From assembly GCA_009767595.1 (NCBI GenBank), contig VSDK01028387.1, positions 1-64,000 on the forward strand: DNA of 64,000 nt, given 5' to 3'. Position 1 is the first letter of the stretch. Every line of letters starts with the position of its first letter. The notes under the pieces are model-generated. The model ran no database searches and was not told the DNA's origin. It saw only the letters and a list, made by a program, of their open reading frames with translations. The position numbers and the translations under genes were made by a program. Positions 53,022 to 62,976 of the stretch are shown piece by piece. Origin of the DNA: Symbiodinium kawagutii. Its lineage: Eukaryota; Sar; Dinophyceae; Suessiales; Symbiodiniaceae.

Positions 53022-56000
53022 TCAGGATTTTTTAACCCAAGCGCTCTGTGTCTCCAAGACAAACTCTTTCGTCGCCCAAGACACAAATTCATCTCCTGTG
53101 AAGCACTGCAAGAATTTGCATTTGCTCCTGGAGGTTGGCAACTCCTCGTGCTTGCCGCGCAAGACTAATCCCCATTTCCAGCCGTCTTTCTTGACAGCTT
53201 CCCCCTGTGTGACTGCGCGCCACCCATGTCCAACTGAACATGCCTGACGCAATAATGCTGTGAGGCCTGGCGCCTCTGCCTTGAATGCGTCAGTGCAAAA
53301 GACGCGAACCTTCACGTCGATGCCCGGGCGGAAAGACATCTTCAAGCCGCCGTGTCCATATAGAATGGTTTCAGACACAATGGCGCATCCCATGATGGCT
53401 GCGAAGGCCACCTGCGCCCTGCCGATCGTGTCAAGAGATGTCGGAACCACGAGGAGCTTGGCTTGTCGCAGGTCCTGGCAGCCAGATGTTGATAGGAATA
53501 TCAAAACATTATGTCATTAAAATTAATTAAAATCACTCTACTCAAACAATCTCTAATAATATTAGACAGTCCTCCACAAACGTAGAAACACCGACCTCAC
53601 GGAGCTTCGCTTTGGCTGCGCTCGCTGATGCGACTCCCAGCAGAATCGCAGGAGCGGGAAGACCTTGCAACGCCCAACCGGACGTTTGCTTCTGCATTCG
53701 CACCTCCAGTTGCCCGGTGATGCTTGCGCACTTGCGAGCCCGGAGGCGATCGTTGGCTGCATCCACTCTGTTCTTCTGGAGCACTTCGTCCTCCAAGTCT
53801 GGGGTGATTTCCTTTTCCAGCAACGTGCCCTCCAGAAGGGCTTCTGCTTTCCGCTTCCTCTCTAATGCAACTTGTCTTCGGCTTTCTTTCTCGAGGCTTG
53901 CAGGCAGTGGGTCTGCCGGTTGCCTTCTTGGTGGTGTGATCAGTTCTTCTTCTTCTTTAGCCGCTTTGTCCACAGCTTCCTTGCGAGCCCGAATCCACGC
54001 TTGCTTGGAGGCCGGTTTCAGACGTCCAGGCCGACCAGCATCGATTCGAGTGGCACGCACAGACGTCCGGCAACGTCCGGAAGGAAGCAATTCACCATAC
54101 AACCTCCTGGCCCGCTCGATGACCTCTTTCTCGATTGCAGGGTCGCTGCCAACCACCACAGCGAGACGGCGATCTGTTTCAGTCAGGGAGCTTGCCAGTT
54201 CTGCGGGCGAACGCTTCAGCTGCGAAAACATTTGCTCGCAGCCAGAACTTGCTGTAGTCCAAGCAATGTAGGCAGTCAGGACCTGGGAGGCATGTACGGC
54301 AAATGTCATGCGTGAATTATCATAATAACAAGTTTTTTTGAACACAACACTCATGTCATATAATTAATAATAGTAGAGAGATGTCCCGCCTTCTTCAATG
54401 CAGATGCTGGATACTTCTTCCGTAAGCTGGCGCGTCCTTCAAGATGTTTGATTGCCCCTGACCAAGCAGCCCGATTGTCAAGACCACTTCTCTTCTGGAC
54501 AGCTTGCGCTGTCGGAAAAATGGAGACAAATTCGTCACGCAACTGCTTCGCATCGACGCCGAAGGTTTTGGCCAATTTAGTCAATGAATCATCGACTGTG
54601 CATCCTCGCTTCTTGGCAGTCTGCATCTCGCCTTTCAAATGAAAGACGTCAAAGCAGCCCACGACGTGCCAAGCTGGAAACTCCGCCTCCAGCACCGTCA
54701 TTGCAGAGAAGACCCAGTCCTGCGAAGTTTGGGCAAGACAAGTGAATCAAACATACTACAGTAAATGTACACTTATAGACATTCAAGAAACAACATGACC
54801 GACTGTGAAAAATGAACAATTTAATTCCAGTGTGCCTTCATGACCTTGCAAGCCCAGACGCGATCTCCATGTGTGATGCTGATCTGCGTTGCTGTGCCCT
54901 GATGCATGATGCATATGGGCTCCGCATTCAACTTGTCAATCAGAGCTTTGGTGTATGTCGGTAGCGTCCAAACCTTTTCGGACACAAAGAGAGCTTGGAC
55001 TGAAAGCGCGAAGTGCTGACAACGAGCATTCAGCAGACTCACGTCGGCTTGCTCATCGTCCAGCGCGCGCGTCAGTTCGTTGCAAGTCGTGCAAGCATCC
55101 GTTGCCATTGCTAGCAAAAGGATTTTTCGCCCAGTGCACGTTTGCAGCAGCTTCGATGCCCAGTCACCTTGCTCCCCACGAATCAACGCGATCTTATGAC
55201 AAAGCTTGATCATCGCGTGGACATTGTCTGTCAGACGACTCAGCGGCTGCAGAAACGACGCGAATCGATGTTTGGCTGCACTGAGTGCTGTTGGGCCGTC
55301 GCTGTCCTCTTTCACCAGTTCCTTCCACCACTGAGTATAGAGTGGACTGTGAAAAATCTTCTGCGCCACGGAGTCACATCCTGAGATGAACTCCTGCATG
55401 AGCGCATTCAGCTCCGCAGAGGCCTGAAAAGGACGCTTCAACAAGCGTGTGGTCGCGTGCGGCGCATCGCGACCGATCACCTTCACAGCCCGAAGGTACT
55501 TCTCCGAACTCCCCGTGCGGGCATATGGTCTTCGACCGGCAGCCAAAGCAGACGACAAAAGTTCGGCAGGCGCAGCATCGGTGACCAGTATGCTCGTCTG
55601 ATTTCGAATACTTTCCTCCACAGCTGCCTGCGCATCTTCAGCAGACGGCGCGCGAAACCCTCGAGGAACACCCGTCTTTGGGCGACAGTAAAGTTGAATG
55701 ACTTCCTTGAGGCGGTCGGCCAAATCATCGGCAAAGCCTTCGACTGGCAAAAAGCCCAGCACCCCGGAGGATGCAGACAAGTCATGGCCACAGGCTCTCC
55801 AGCGAACTAGAAGCCTGCCTTTCCTCTCATCACGCGTCAGCGCGATGGAGGCAGCTGCCTGCAGGGTCTCTCGTCCAATTTCCATAGTCGCCTCGCTCAG
55901 ACACCATCGAATTTGTTGTTTTTTGTTGGAACAAACACCCGAATCTCGTGCGCTGCCTGCCGAACGCATTCGCTTCAAGGACGTTTGGAATTCTTCTATC

Positions 56001-56356
56001 GGAGGCGCCCACTGAGAAGCATTCGCCCCGGTTTGCAAAGAACAAGCTGCAATGTGTGCCTTTGACGCTTCATGGCGCTTGAAGTGATGAAGCCTCAGCT
56101 CCAAGGGCTTCTGCTCGAAGCCTGCCCAACAACCACCCGCTTCAGCCAATGCGCAGATGGAGCAGCCTACTCTGGCCACTTTACCTCGCAAACACACATA
56201 TGGCCAGGAGGATTGCAGCTGAGCTTTCCATTGGGCATTGTAATCGGCCCAACGACACAGCCCACACCTGCCAGACTTGATCTTGCAAGACTGCCGGTGC
56301 TGTCGAACCAACCGTGCTGGCAGCAAAGTTGGCTTCGTGCCCTTGGGCTTTCCCAT
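53022..56356 (-). CDS. hAT-like transposase, 993 aa, four exons (transposon cargo)
   Basis: Exons 56356-54845, 54719-54390, 54282-53596 and 53474-53022 are all in phase 0, with introns of 116-125 nt or less. The start is the ATG at 56356 (MGKPKGTKPTLLPARL). Residues about 25-100 form a Cys/His finger (CGLC, GCSIC, RLHHFKRHEASKAH), BED/TTF-like. The centre (DAAPAELLSSAL, KHRFASFLQPLSRL, GRKILLLAMATDA) matches dinoflagellate hAT-type proteins I know. Exon 3 opens with TTASSGCEQMFSQLKRS then LASSLTETDRRLAVV, the pattern of the hAT C-terminal dimerisation region. The last 150 residues (CSVGHGWRAVTQGEAVKKDG, then FLQCFTGDEFVSW) are an added domain I do not recognise. No frameshift or stop is seen. 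The donor of exon 1 could instead be a GC site 9 nt downstream, and that of exon 3 a GA site 24 nt downstream. Confidence 0.78.
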
Positions 56357-56374
56357 CGGAGACGCGGACACGTT

Positions 56375-56396
56375 CTTGAGCCAAAATGGCTGCAGT
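56375..56396 (-). other. Relict dinoflagellate spliced-leader sequence
   Basis: On the minus strand, AGCCATTTTGGCTCAAG ends 18 nt before the transposase ATG. It matches the last 17 nt of the 22-nt dinoflagellate spliced leader without mismatch, and 19 of 22 overall. Genomic leader relicts upstream of genes are known in dinoflagellates and mark mRNA-derived (reverse-transcribed) sequence. Confidence 0.8.
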
Positions 56397-56846
56397 GCCG
56401 GGAATCCAATTCAATTTTCAAAGTCTCCAATGGTGGCCAGAAACAGTGGCCACACCATGTCAACCTAATTTTGTCACATGTTGCTGGACAAGTTTGAAGG
56501 GCGGTCCATGTGCCCATGGCTTTGGAGCTGTTGATCCCATTTATTCCAGTTCAACAATGAAAAACAAACAAGCCCCACAGGTAGCCACATTGCTTGGAAC
56601 CAAGTCATTAGGGTGCCCTGACCAGCCCGTTCGCCAAGAGCTGCCAGTGGCAATCATCACCCACGGGGCCCCACCATCACATTTGCAAACCAATTATTAT
56701 GATATGCCACAAACCACCACACGGACTCCAGGTCGCCCTTTTTGGGCAGGCTTAGGCAACAGGCGGTCAAGCTTTAAATTTTTAAAAAATCCTAGACAGA
56801 CGCAAGAGGCTGAGGTCTACGCAAGCCGGCGGCGCAACAATGCCAA

Positions 56847-57116
56847 GTGTCCGCAGACACAAGTTGCCCGCAGGCAATGGGTGCCCGTAAGCACTGAGTG
56901 CTCGGAAGCACTGGGTGCCCGCAGGCACTAGGTGCCCGCAGGCACTAGGTGCCCGCAGGCACTGGGTGCCCGCAGGCACTAGGTGCCCGCAGGCACTGGG
57001 TGCCCGTAGGCACTATGTGCTCGAAAGCACTGGGTGCCCGTAGGCACAGGGTGCCCGCAAGCACAAGTGCCCGGAGGCACACTCTGCCCGTAGGCATCAA
57101 GATGCCAGCAAGGCAT
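56847..57116. repeat. Tandem hairpin array, 17-bp period, 16 units
   Basis: Units of the type GTGCC-CGCA-GGCAC plus 3-bp linkers (TAG/TGG), eleven of them at exactly 17-bp spacing from 56881 to 57064. Variant units keep pairing: GTGTC/GACAC, TTGCC/GGCAA, GTGCT/AGCAC (twice), ATGCC/GGCAT. It lies between the 3' end of the 173-aa gene and the 5' end of the transposase gene. Confidence 0.92.
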
Positions 57117-57162
57117 TGCAGGCGCCAGGCTTCGAGACCTCAGCGCATCCACCTCTCTGAGA

Positions 57163-57684
57163 TCACTCGCCGCCGCCGCTGGCGCCCTCAGACTGCCGAG
57201 CTGCAGCATTGGGCAGCAAGCAGCTCTCGAACACGAACGGACCCGGGTTGCTTGCGGAAGCAGCATCCCAAAGACCGTCCAAGGTCTGCAGTTCCTGCGC
57301 GGGTTCAGCCACCGGTTCCAAAGGCAGCTGCGAAGCAGCAGACGTTTTTGCCACAGCTGGCACAGGTTGACCTGCTCTTTCGGCAGGAACTTGGCCAAGT
57401 CCAGCGCCAACTTCTGTTGTGGTACCCGAGGCGGCTGCGAGGCGGCCACCGCTTTCAGCAACCAGTTCATTGTGCAAGTCCGCCCTCAGGTCATGCACAC
57501 GGTCCTGGATCTTCCTTAAGACCTTTTCGCCCGCTTTGAGCTCAGCGGGGGTCAAGCACAGGCGCTGCTGCAGCTCCGCTGAAGCTTCGATCTTGTCTGT
57601 CATGTCGTCAAAAAAAATGACGACCTCCGTGGACAGCGACGACAAAATCGCTGCCTCTTCCAGCAGAAAAAGTTTCTGCTCCAT
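57163..57684 (-). CDS. 173-aa coiled-coil-like protein (transposon cargo)
   Basis: ATG at 57684 (MEQKLFLLEEAAILSSLS), stop at 57163. Residues 1-70 are predicted-looking amphipathic helix (FFDDMTDKIEASAELQQRL, ELKAGEKVLRKIQDRVHDLR). The C-terminal half is Ala/Pro/Glu-rich and low in complexity. First gene inside the right terminal repeat. Possible structural or accessory protein; no family recognised. A GTG codon lies 12 nt upstream in frame but the ATG is preferred. Confidence 0.6.
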   Translation of the reverse strand: MEQKLFLLEEAAILSSLSTEVVIFFDDMTDKIEASAELQQRLCLTPAELKAGEKVLRKIQDRVHDLRADLHNELVAESGGRLAAASGTTTEVGAGLGQVPAERAGQPVPAVAKTSAASQLPLEPVAEPAQELQTLDGLWDAASASNPGPFVFESCLLPNAAARQSEGASGGGE

Positions 57685-57871
57685 GGCTCTCACCACAGGA
57701 AGAACGGATGCTTGAATCTCTCAGAGCCAACACTATGCCGGCCGGAGTCATGAAATGCACTCTGTCACCTATTATTTGTATGGTACCAAGTTTACTTTGG
57801 ATGTTCATTGTCCATGTCAGGCGCCCTGCGCATATTCATATTATTTTAAATTTTGCAACAGACAGGGAAAA

Positions 57872-57902
57872 AGCAACCAAGCAACAACTAAACATCACCA
57901 AG
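57872..57902 (-). repeat. Right terminal inverted repeat (31 bp)
   Basis: The reverse complement begins CTTGGTGATGTTTAGTTG and matches the left end at 30 of 31 positions. Confidence 0.88.
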
Positions 57903-57906
57903 ATGA
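57903..57906. repeat. Target-site duplication, right copy (ATGA)
   Basis: ATGA immediately outside the right terminal repeat, identical to 41111-41114. Confidence 0.8.
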
Positions 57907-58502
57907 GTAGCAATACCATCCTATAGGGAACTTGATACTTGTGACAAAGTACCCATGGGAATGGTACTTTTTTAATCATTGTTCCCAATCCTAGCCTCGA
58001 CACCATTTGGTTTCCGTGACGAACGAAATCATACCCAGTAAAGCCCATTGGGTTGATGATGCTTCTCCGGCTTGTGCCCCGGGAAGCTACCACCCAGCTG
58101 GAGCATTGCGGCGCCAGGAGGACGAGGCCATTGGGTATCATGTTCATCACTGTGAGGACCGCCAACCTCGGCACGGATAGTTTCCAGGGAAGGCTTGCAG
58201 ATTCACTGGATGATGAAGCTAAGAATTTCAGAACTGGGGTTAGACCATGTTAGACCAAAGAATAATGTAGGAGCTAGAAACGCAAATCCCGCAGGCTTCA
58301 AGAAGTCCATTCCTCGATGGTGGTAATCCCAATCGTAGCTGGCACATGGATAGCCAGCACGGTGCCATACTCTGGTGGCTGCACCTTTCCCACTGAAAAC
58401 CTCGAAGAACGCGTAAGGTCCTCCAACTTCGAAGTCGCACCATCCAAGTAGTAAGACCCCAGGTGGCTGATGTTGTGGGGGATCACGCACATATGGGTCC
58501 AT
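57903..58502 (-). CDS. 5' part of the interrupted family gene, methyltransferase-like domain
   Basis: ATG at 58502 (MDPYVRDPPQHQPPG). Exon 1, 58502-58289, encodes FEVFSGKGAATRVWHRAGYP, then a D-W-D-Y acidic turn: a Rossmann motif I/II pattern close to that of cytosine methyltransferases. Exon 2, 58149-57996, encodes GLVLLAPQCSSWVVASRG (Cys at motif IV position), then RHGNQMVSR with a GC donor. Exon 3 starts at 57920 after ATAG and is cut at 57907 by the transposon; its second half is 41114-41008. Phases agree through all three exons if exon 1 uses a GA donor. SAM binding is plausible; catalysis is unproven, since the motif IV proline is not conserved. Same family as 477-1390. Confidence 0.72.
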
Positions 58503-59393
58503 GTTTTGTGTCTTCCTTTACCCTGATTACACCATACAACCAATCATATCTTAAGTGAATATCTTGGATCATATCACTATGATGCGCAAACACATGTTGC
58601 ATATGATTTGCATAAGTTATGTCCAGTGGCCAAAGCAACCAAGGCTTTTGGAGCACCCATTCGCATGAGGTTGAAGGGTATGGATCTACCGGCCATCGCG
58701 TACTATAGAACGGCAGCTGATGAAAGCTTGAGACTGAAAAGGCACTGGGCTGCTTTCAACTAGATGACAAAACCCTAACTTGAATACAATGTGGGCTGCA
58801 CACATCGGCACCAACACTCCCCAAAGCTGCTGCAGCGAAGGGTGGGCTGGCACCTTGCAGCCTTGCCCGTGCCACCCAAGCCATATTGCAGGATCACTCC
58901 AAGGACAAAGCCTGGCATCTCAGATACTACAGAGACACAGGGCTCACAAGAGTGATGGGAAGGAACTTGCAGTGGGAAGCTGTCAAGGCTATACAGGCTA
59001 AAACATCGACTAGGTTTCCTAACCAAAGCCCACATGGGGTCAGTGAGAGGAACTTCACTGAGACATCAGTTTTTGCAACATCGTGGTGAACTCTCAGCTC
59101 AACTCGTTCGATCATGATTTGAACACGATCGAGAAAAGCCCACAGTTTCACTTGTCGTGAGTTAGTGGCTGGGTAACATAGGCAAACCTACTGACCTTCA
59201 ACCTTGAAACTCTAGATCCAAATCCGATTGATGCAGTGCACCACTCAATCAAAACGGCAGTCGATCCACGGAGGATCGCAGGGCCACCCATTCAGTTGGT
59301 CGATGCGTAGGCCTGAGCATGGCTGAAGCAATTTGAGGGTAAAGGATGATTATAACCTTTAGTATGATGATTTTTCTTGATCAACTTTGTGTT
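58503..59393. other. Spacer between two minus-strand family genes
   Basis: About 890 bp. Short frames only, no recognised motif or repeat. Confidence 0.5.
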
Positions 59394-62300
59394 TCAAAAC
59401 ATCCACGGTTGTGAGCAATACATATTGCTCTTGTTGTGACAAGTAGCTTCTTTGGCTTTCGCTCGGGCAAACTCTTCTCCCTCATGGAGGTGCTGCTTGT
59501 AGGCCTTTCCATAAGCTACACACTTTCGGGATCGCAAGGCATTTCGTGCTTTCTCCTCCTCGGTCAACTTGGGTCTGTTCGCAGCCTTAGCCTTTGCCTT
59601 TGCCTTCACCTTTGGCTCTGGCTGTGTCTGTCTTTTCGTCTCCTTTGACTCCTCAGTCTCTACTGCCTTTGACTTCTTAGTCTTTGCTGCCTTTGGCTCC
59701 TCATCTCCTGATGCCTCTTCAATCTTCTCGGATGGCGAAGGAAGCTCTTTCCATAGATCTGGTCTCTTGAAGGCAATGGCGCGAGTCCTTTTCTTTGGTC
59801 TTTCCACCCCCTTCTCCGTGCCCACGTCCTTCTCATGAGCATTGCGCCGCACCCTTTTCTTTGGTCCTTCCACCTCCTTCTCCGCGCCAGCATCCTTCTC
59901 ATCAGCATTCTTGCCTGCTTTCGACTTCCTTTTTCTTTTCTTTGGCACCTCAACCTCCTCAGCCTTCTTCTCCTCTTCCTCCTTTTCATCATTGTTTTCA
60001 CCCTCCTCCTTCTCGTCATGTACCTCAGTCTTCTTGCTTCGAACTGCTTTAGCTTTAGCCTTCACCTTCGCTTTGGGTACAACAATGCGACCTCCATCAT
60101 CTTCTTCATCCTCTACACCATGATCTTCTTCACCTCCCTCCTGCTCAGCCATCTCATCCTCCTTCCCTGACTCACCTTGACCTCGTCCTCGACTTCGACC
60201 TCGACCTTTGTTTCCACGGCCACGGCCACGAGCAGAGTGACCAGATGGCTCAGCCTTTGCCTTGCCTTTTGCTTTTGATTTTGTTGCCTTCACTTGATCA
60301 CCCGGGGCAATAAATCCGAGTGATTCGGCACCAGCGGGAAGGTTCAGACTAGTGGAGCTAGAAGGTGGTCCCTTTGTTCTTTGACGCCGTAAAGGCGGTT
60401 TCTTTTCTTCCTCCATTGCTGCATTGATTGCATCCTCGCAAGATCCAACTGGGCCGTCGGGCGGAACCTGGGAATCTTGCAACCAAAGTGCTGCATCATT
60501 GGCCTCATCCAAGTCAATCACCTGGGATTGCTTGGGAGTGAAAGGGGTCAAAGATTCGACGATCACATCCGAGTCATCGGCTTTGCCTTTGGTGTCAGAT
60601 GTCTCTTTGGGGGTCTCAGGCTTTTCAACTTGCTTGGTTAGCTCACCTGCTGGTTTCTGCTCAGCTGCTGGTGTCTGCTTCGCTGCTGGTTTCTGCTCAG
60701 CTGCTGCTTTCTCTTCAGCTTTTGCGAACTCAGTCTTGCATGATGGTGCCACTCCTTCCTTCAAAACCCCCTCCGATTCCAACATTGGGATCAACTTGCT
60801 TCTGATGCTACTCTCGATTTCTTTGATGGTTTCCTCATTTTGCACATCCATATCTTTGAAGTTAGCTGCAGAGGCATGGGGTTCGAAGATCACCCGAAGA
60901 GGAAAGTCATCTTGTTGCGGTTCACCCACCAAGCCATGAGCATGAAAACGAAAGGATCTCCCAGTTTGGCTATGGACAATGCAATGTTGCAATGCCGAGG
61001 CCATCCCACAATCCTTGACCTTCTTGAAGAGGTCCAGAGCCCAGCGATCCGCTTGATGCACAAAGAACCCCAAAGCGTGTACCTTGGGCTCGGGAGACAT
61101 GCTCTTTGGGCAGTCAGTTGCTGAAGGTGTGTCTGGAAGCCGCTGTCCATTCCAAGTGCTGTGGTCCTGCATGGCAGTGACTGCTGTATTAAAATCTATT
61201 TGTTGAACTATGATTCTGAAAAGATTGACAAGGTATCGGAAAATCATGTCCTCCATCGGTGATCCTGCTGCCAATGAAAGTGTCTCGAGTTGATCAGGAC
61301 CTAAGTTGGATGATCTGGAATGATCTGAAAAGCTACACTGGGGGTACTTTGGAAGTTCAAACTGGGCGTGATGCATCATGATAGCGAGTCAAATCGATAT
61401 TAAGTCCAAAAAACTAGGCCCCAAACAGTCGGCTCGTGGCAACGGAGTTGGCTTTCTCGATGCTTTTTGGGGAGAAGCTTCTTTCTTGACACACGATTGC
61501 AGATAACTCTCTCTCTCTCGAAGCTGCTTCAAACGCTGTAACTTCTGACGCTGTTCTTGGAGTTCAGTGTCCACTGGTTTCCCACATGGAATGGCGTGAA
61601 GAGTTTCAAAATCACTTGCCACAAGTCGGCAAATAGTACATTCAAAGGCTTTCTTGTCAGGCATCAAGCGTAGTCGGTGCTGTGCCAAAGACACATCAGA
61701 GAGGGGGGACATAGGAGTCCCCATACTCGTTGAAGGTGAAGTCCCAACCAAACCTGGGCAGATCTTGCGATGTGAATCCATTAATGATAAAAGGGCAACA
61801 TCAAATAGGCCAATTCTATCAGTGGTCGTATTTCATAGCCAAGGAGCCGGGGTTGGCAGTAGTGGATGGGTTCGTTACCTCCGACGGAGCTCCTGAACGT
61901 GTGGGAGACAATCATGTGCATGACACCTGCACCGAACAAGGTCCGGCCTTCCACCTCAGACTTTGCTTTTGCGGCGCCAGACTCAGCAATCTCCTGAAGT
62001 GCAGGTGGCAGAAGCGGGGAAGATTGATTAATGAAGGGAATCCAGAATAATCACAAAGCTTATCATGCTCAATCCTTGGAGACACTCTCGGGATCTGGAA
62101 GTACAGGGTCATCTTCCCCTTGCTCTGACTCTTCCGCTTCCCAAGCCCAGCCCTCGTCACCATCATCATCATGAGGTTCATCATTTCCAAGGGGTCCTTA
62201 AACCCGATGGAGTGGGAGAATGGCATGCAAGAGATCATGAGAAAGATTGCCACCGTTGAAATTCACTACTAAAAGATTTAATTGTTTTATGTTTTCTCTT

Positions 62301-62976
62301 TTCAAGGCTAGGTACCTGGATCTGTTCCAGTTGGCTCTGGTAAGGGAATGCCAGACTCAATATAGAGCTCCCTCATGTTTCTCTCACGGGGAACGTGTGG
62401 CCTTCGGGCACAACGCCCAAACACCGACACCAATCTCCGCAATGCCCAGGCTTGCATGCGAAGCTCGGCACCTAAGTGCGGGCTCACAGAATTCTGGCAG
62501 TTGGAGATTGACAGCTGATTTCTATAAGGAAAATGTTATGTGTATATTCTATGTCTGTGATTGGCTATGGGTCATAGTATGGTCCAAAATCATCCAAGAT
62601 ACCTTTCATGGGTTTCTTCAAGATATCCCGGCGGCGCCAAAAGAATTCTTCCACCACATTCACCAAAGCAGTCACTGCAGGACGCATACCTGAGACAGGT
62701 GACCCGCATATAGAGATCTAGAACATTAAACCAAGCCCGTAGTCAGCCCATAGTCATGCTTACCAAGATACCCATATGCTTGAGAACTGGTGCAAGGACT
62801 TCTTTGTTGTTCAGCAAATCTTTCCGAGTAAGTTCATCATCCTCTTGCTGAGCGCAACGGAACATGACTAGATCTCCGTTGCCACCTCTCTCCTTGACCC
62901 ATGGAACCTTCTCCCAGTCTAGCACCACTGGATGGACTCCCTTGGGAGGACTGCCAGCTTCACCAGCTGCAGACAT
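59394..62976 (-). CDS. Lys-Ala/Glu-rich family protein with CxxC finger, multi-exon
   Basis: Likely ATG at 62976 (MSAAGEAGSPPKGVHP). Phase-consistent exons: 62976-62772, 62689-62603, 62471-62316, 62196 to about 62090, 61993-61879, 61753 to about 61415, then a long last exon (open from about 61379) to the stop at 59394. Early exons give VPWVKERGGNGDLVMFRC, VNVVEEFFWRRRDIL and RRLVSVFGRCARRPHVPRE, followed by an acidic DDDGDEGWAWE. Exon 6 has FECTICRLVASDFETLHAIPC, a C2HC-like finger. The last exon has EKKPPLRRQRTKG, RGRGNKGRGRSRGRG (RGG-like), long Lys/Glu/Ala blocks, and a terminal RSRKCVAYGKAYKQ motif common in this family. It is probably nuclear and nucleic-acid binding. The usual following HGDEGRG module is absent, so this copy may be truncated. 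Confidence 0.68.

Larger units (their letters stand above)
41115..57902. mobile_element. Giant terminal-inverted-repeat DNA transposon, 16,788 bp
   Basis: 31-bp inverted ends at 41115-41145 and 57872-57902 (30 of 31 identical) and ATGA direct repeats immediately outside. The insertion point lies in an exon of a dinoflagellate family gene whose halves (57920-57903 and 41114-41008) join in frame when the element is removed. Cargo, all on the minus strand, from right to left: 173-aa protein, hAT-like transposase, cytosine-5 methyltransferase, Arg/Ser-rich protein (with a 347-N gap), CxxC protein, 1023-aa unknown protein, 136-aa basic protein. Short intergenic spacers carry structured tandem repeats. 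The superfamily is uncertain: the transposase looks hAT-like, but hAT elements normally make 8-bp duplications. Confidence 0.85.

Noticed and set aside
56847-57116. CRISPR-like repeat array
   Set aside because: Units are contiguous 17-bp hairpins without variable spacers, and the context is eukaryotic.
56800-57540. Plus-strand frames across the hairpin array (Arg/His/Pro-rich)
   Set aside because: They follow the 17-bp repeat and then run antisense to the 173-aa gene; no supporting motif.
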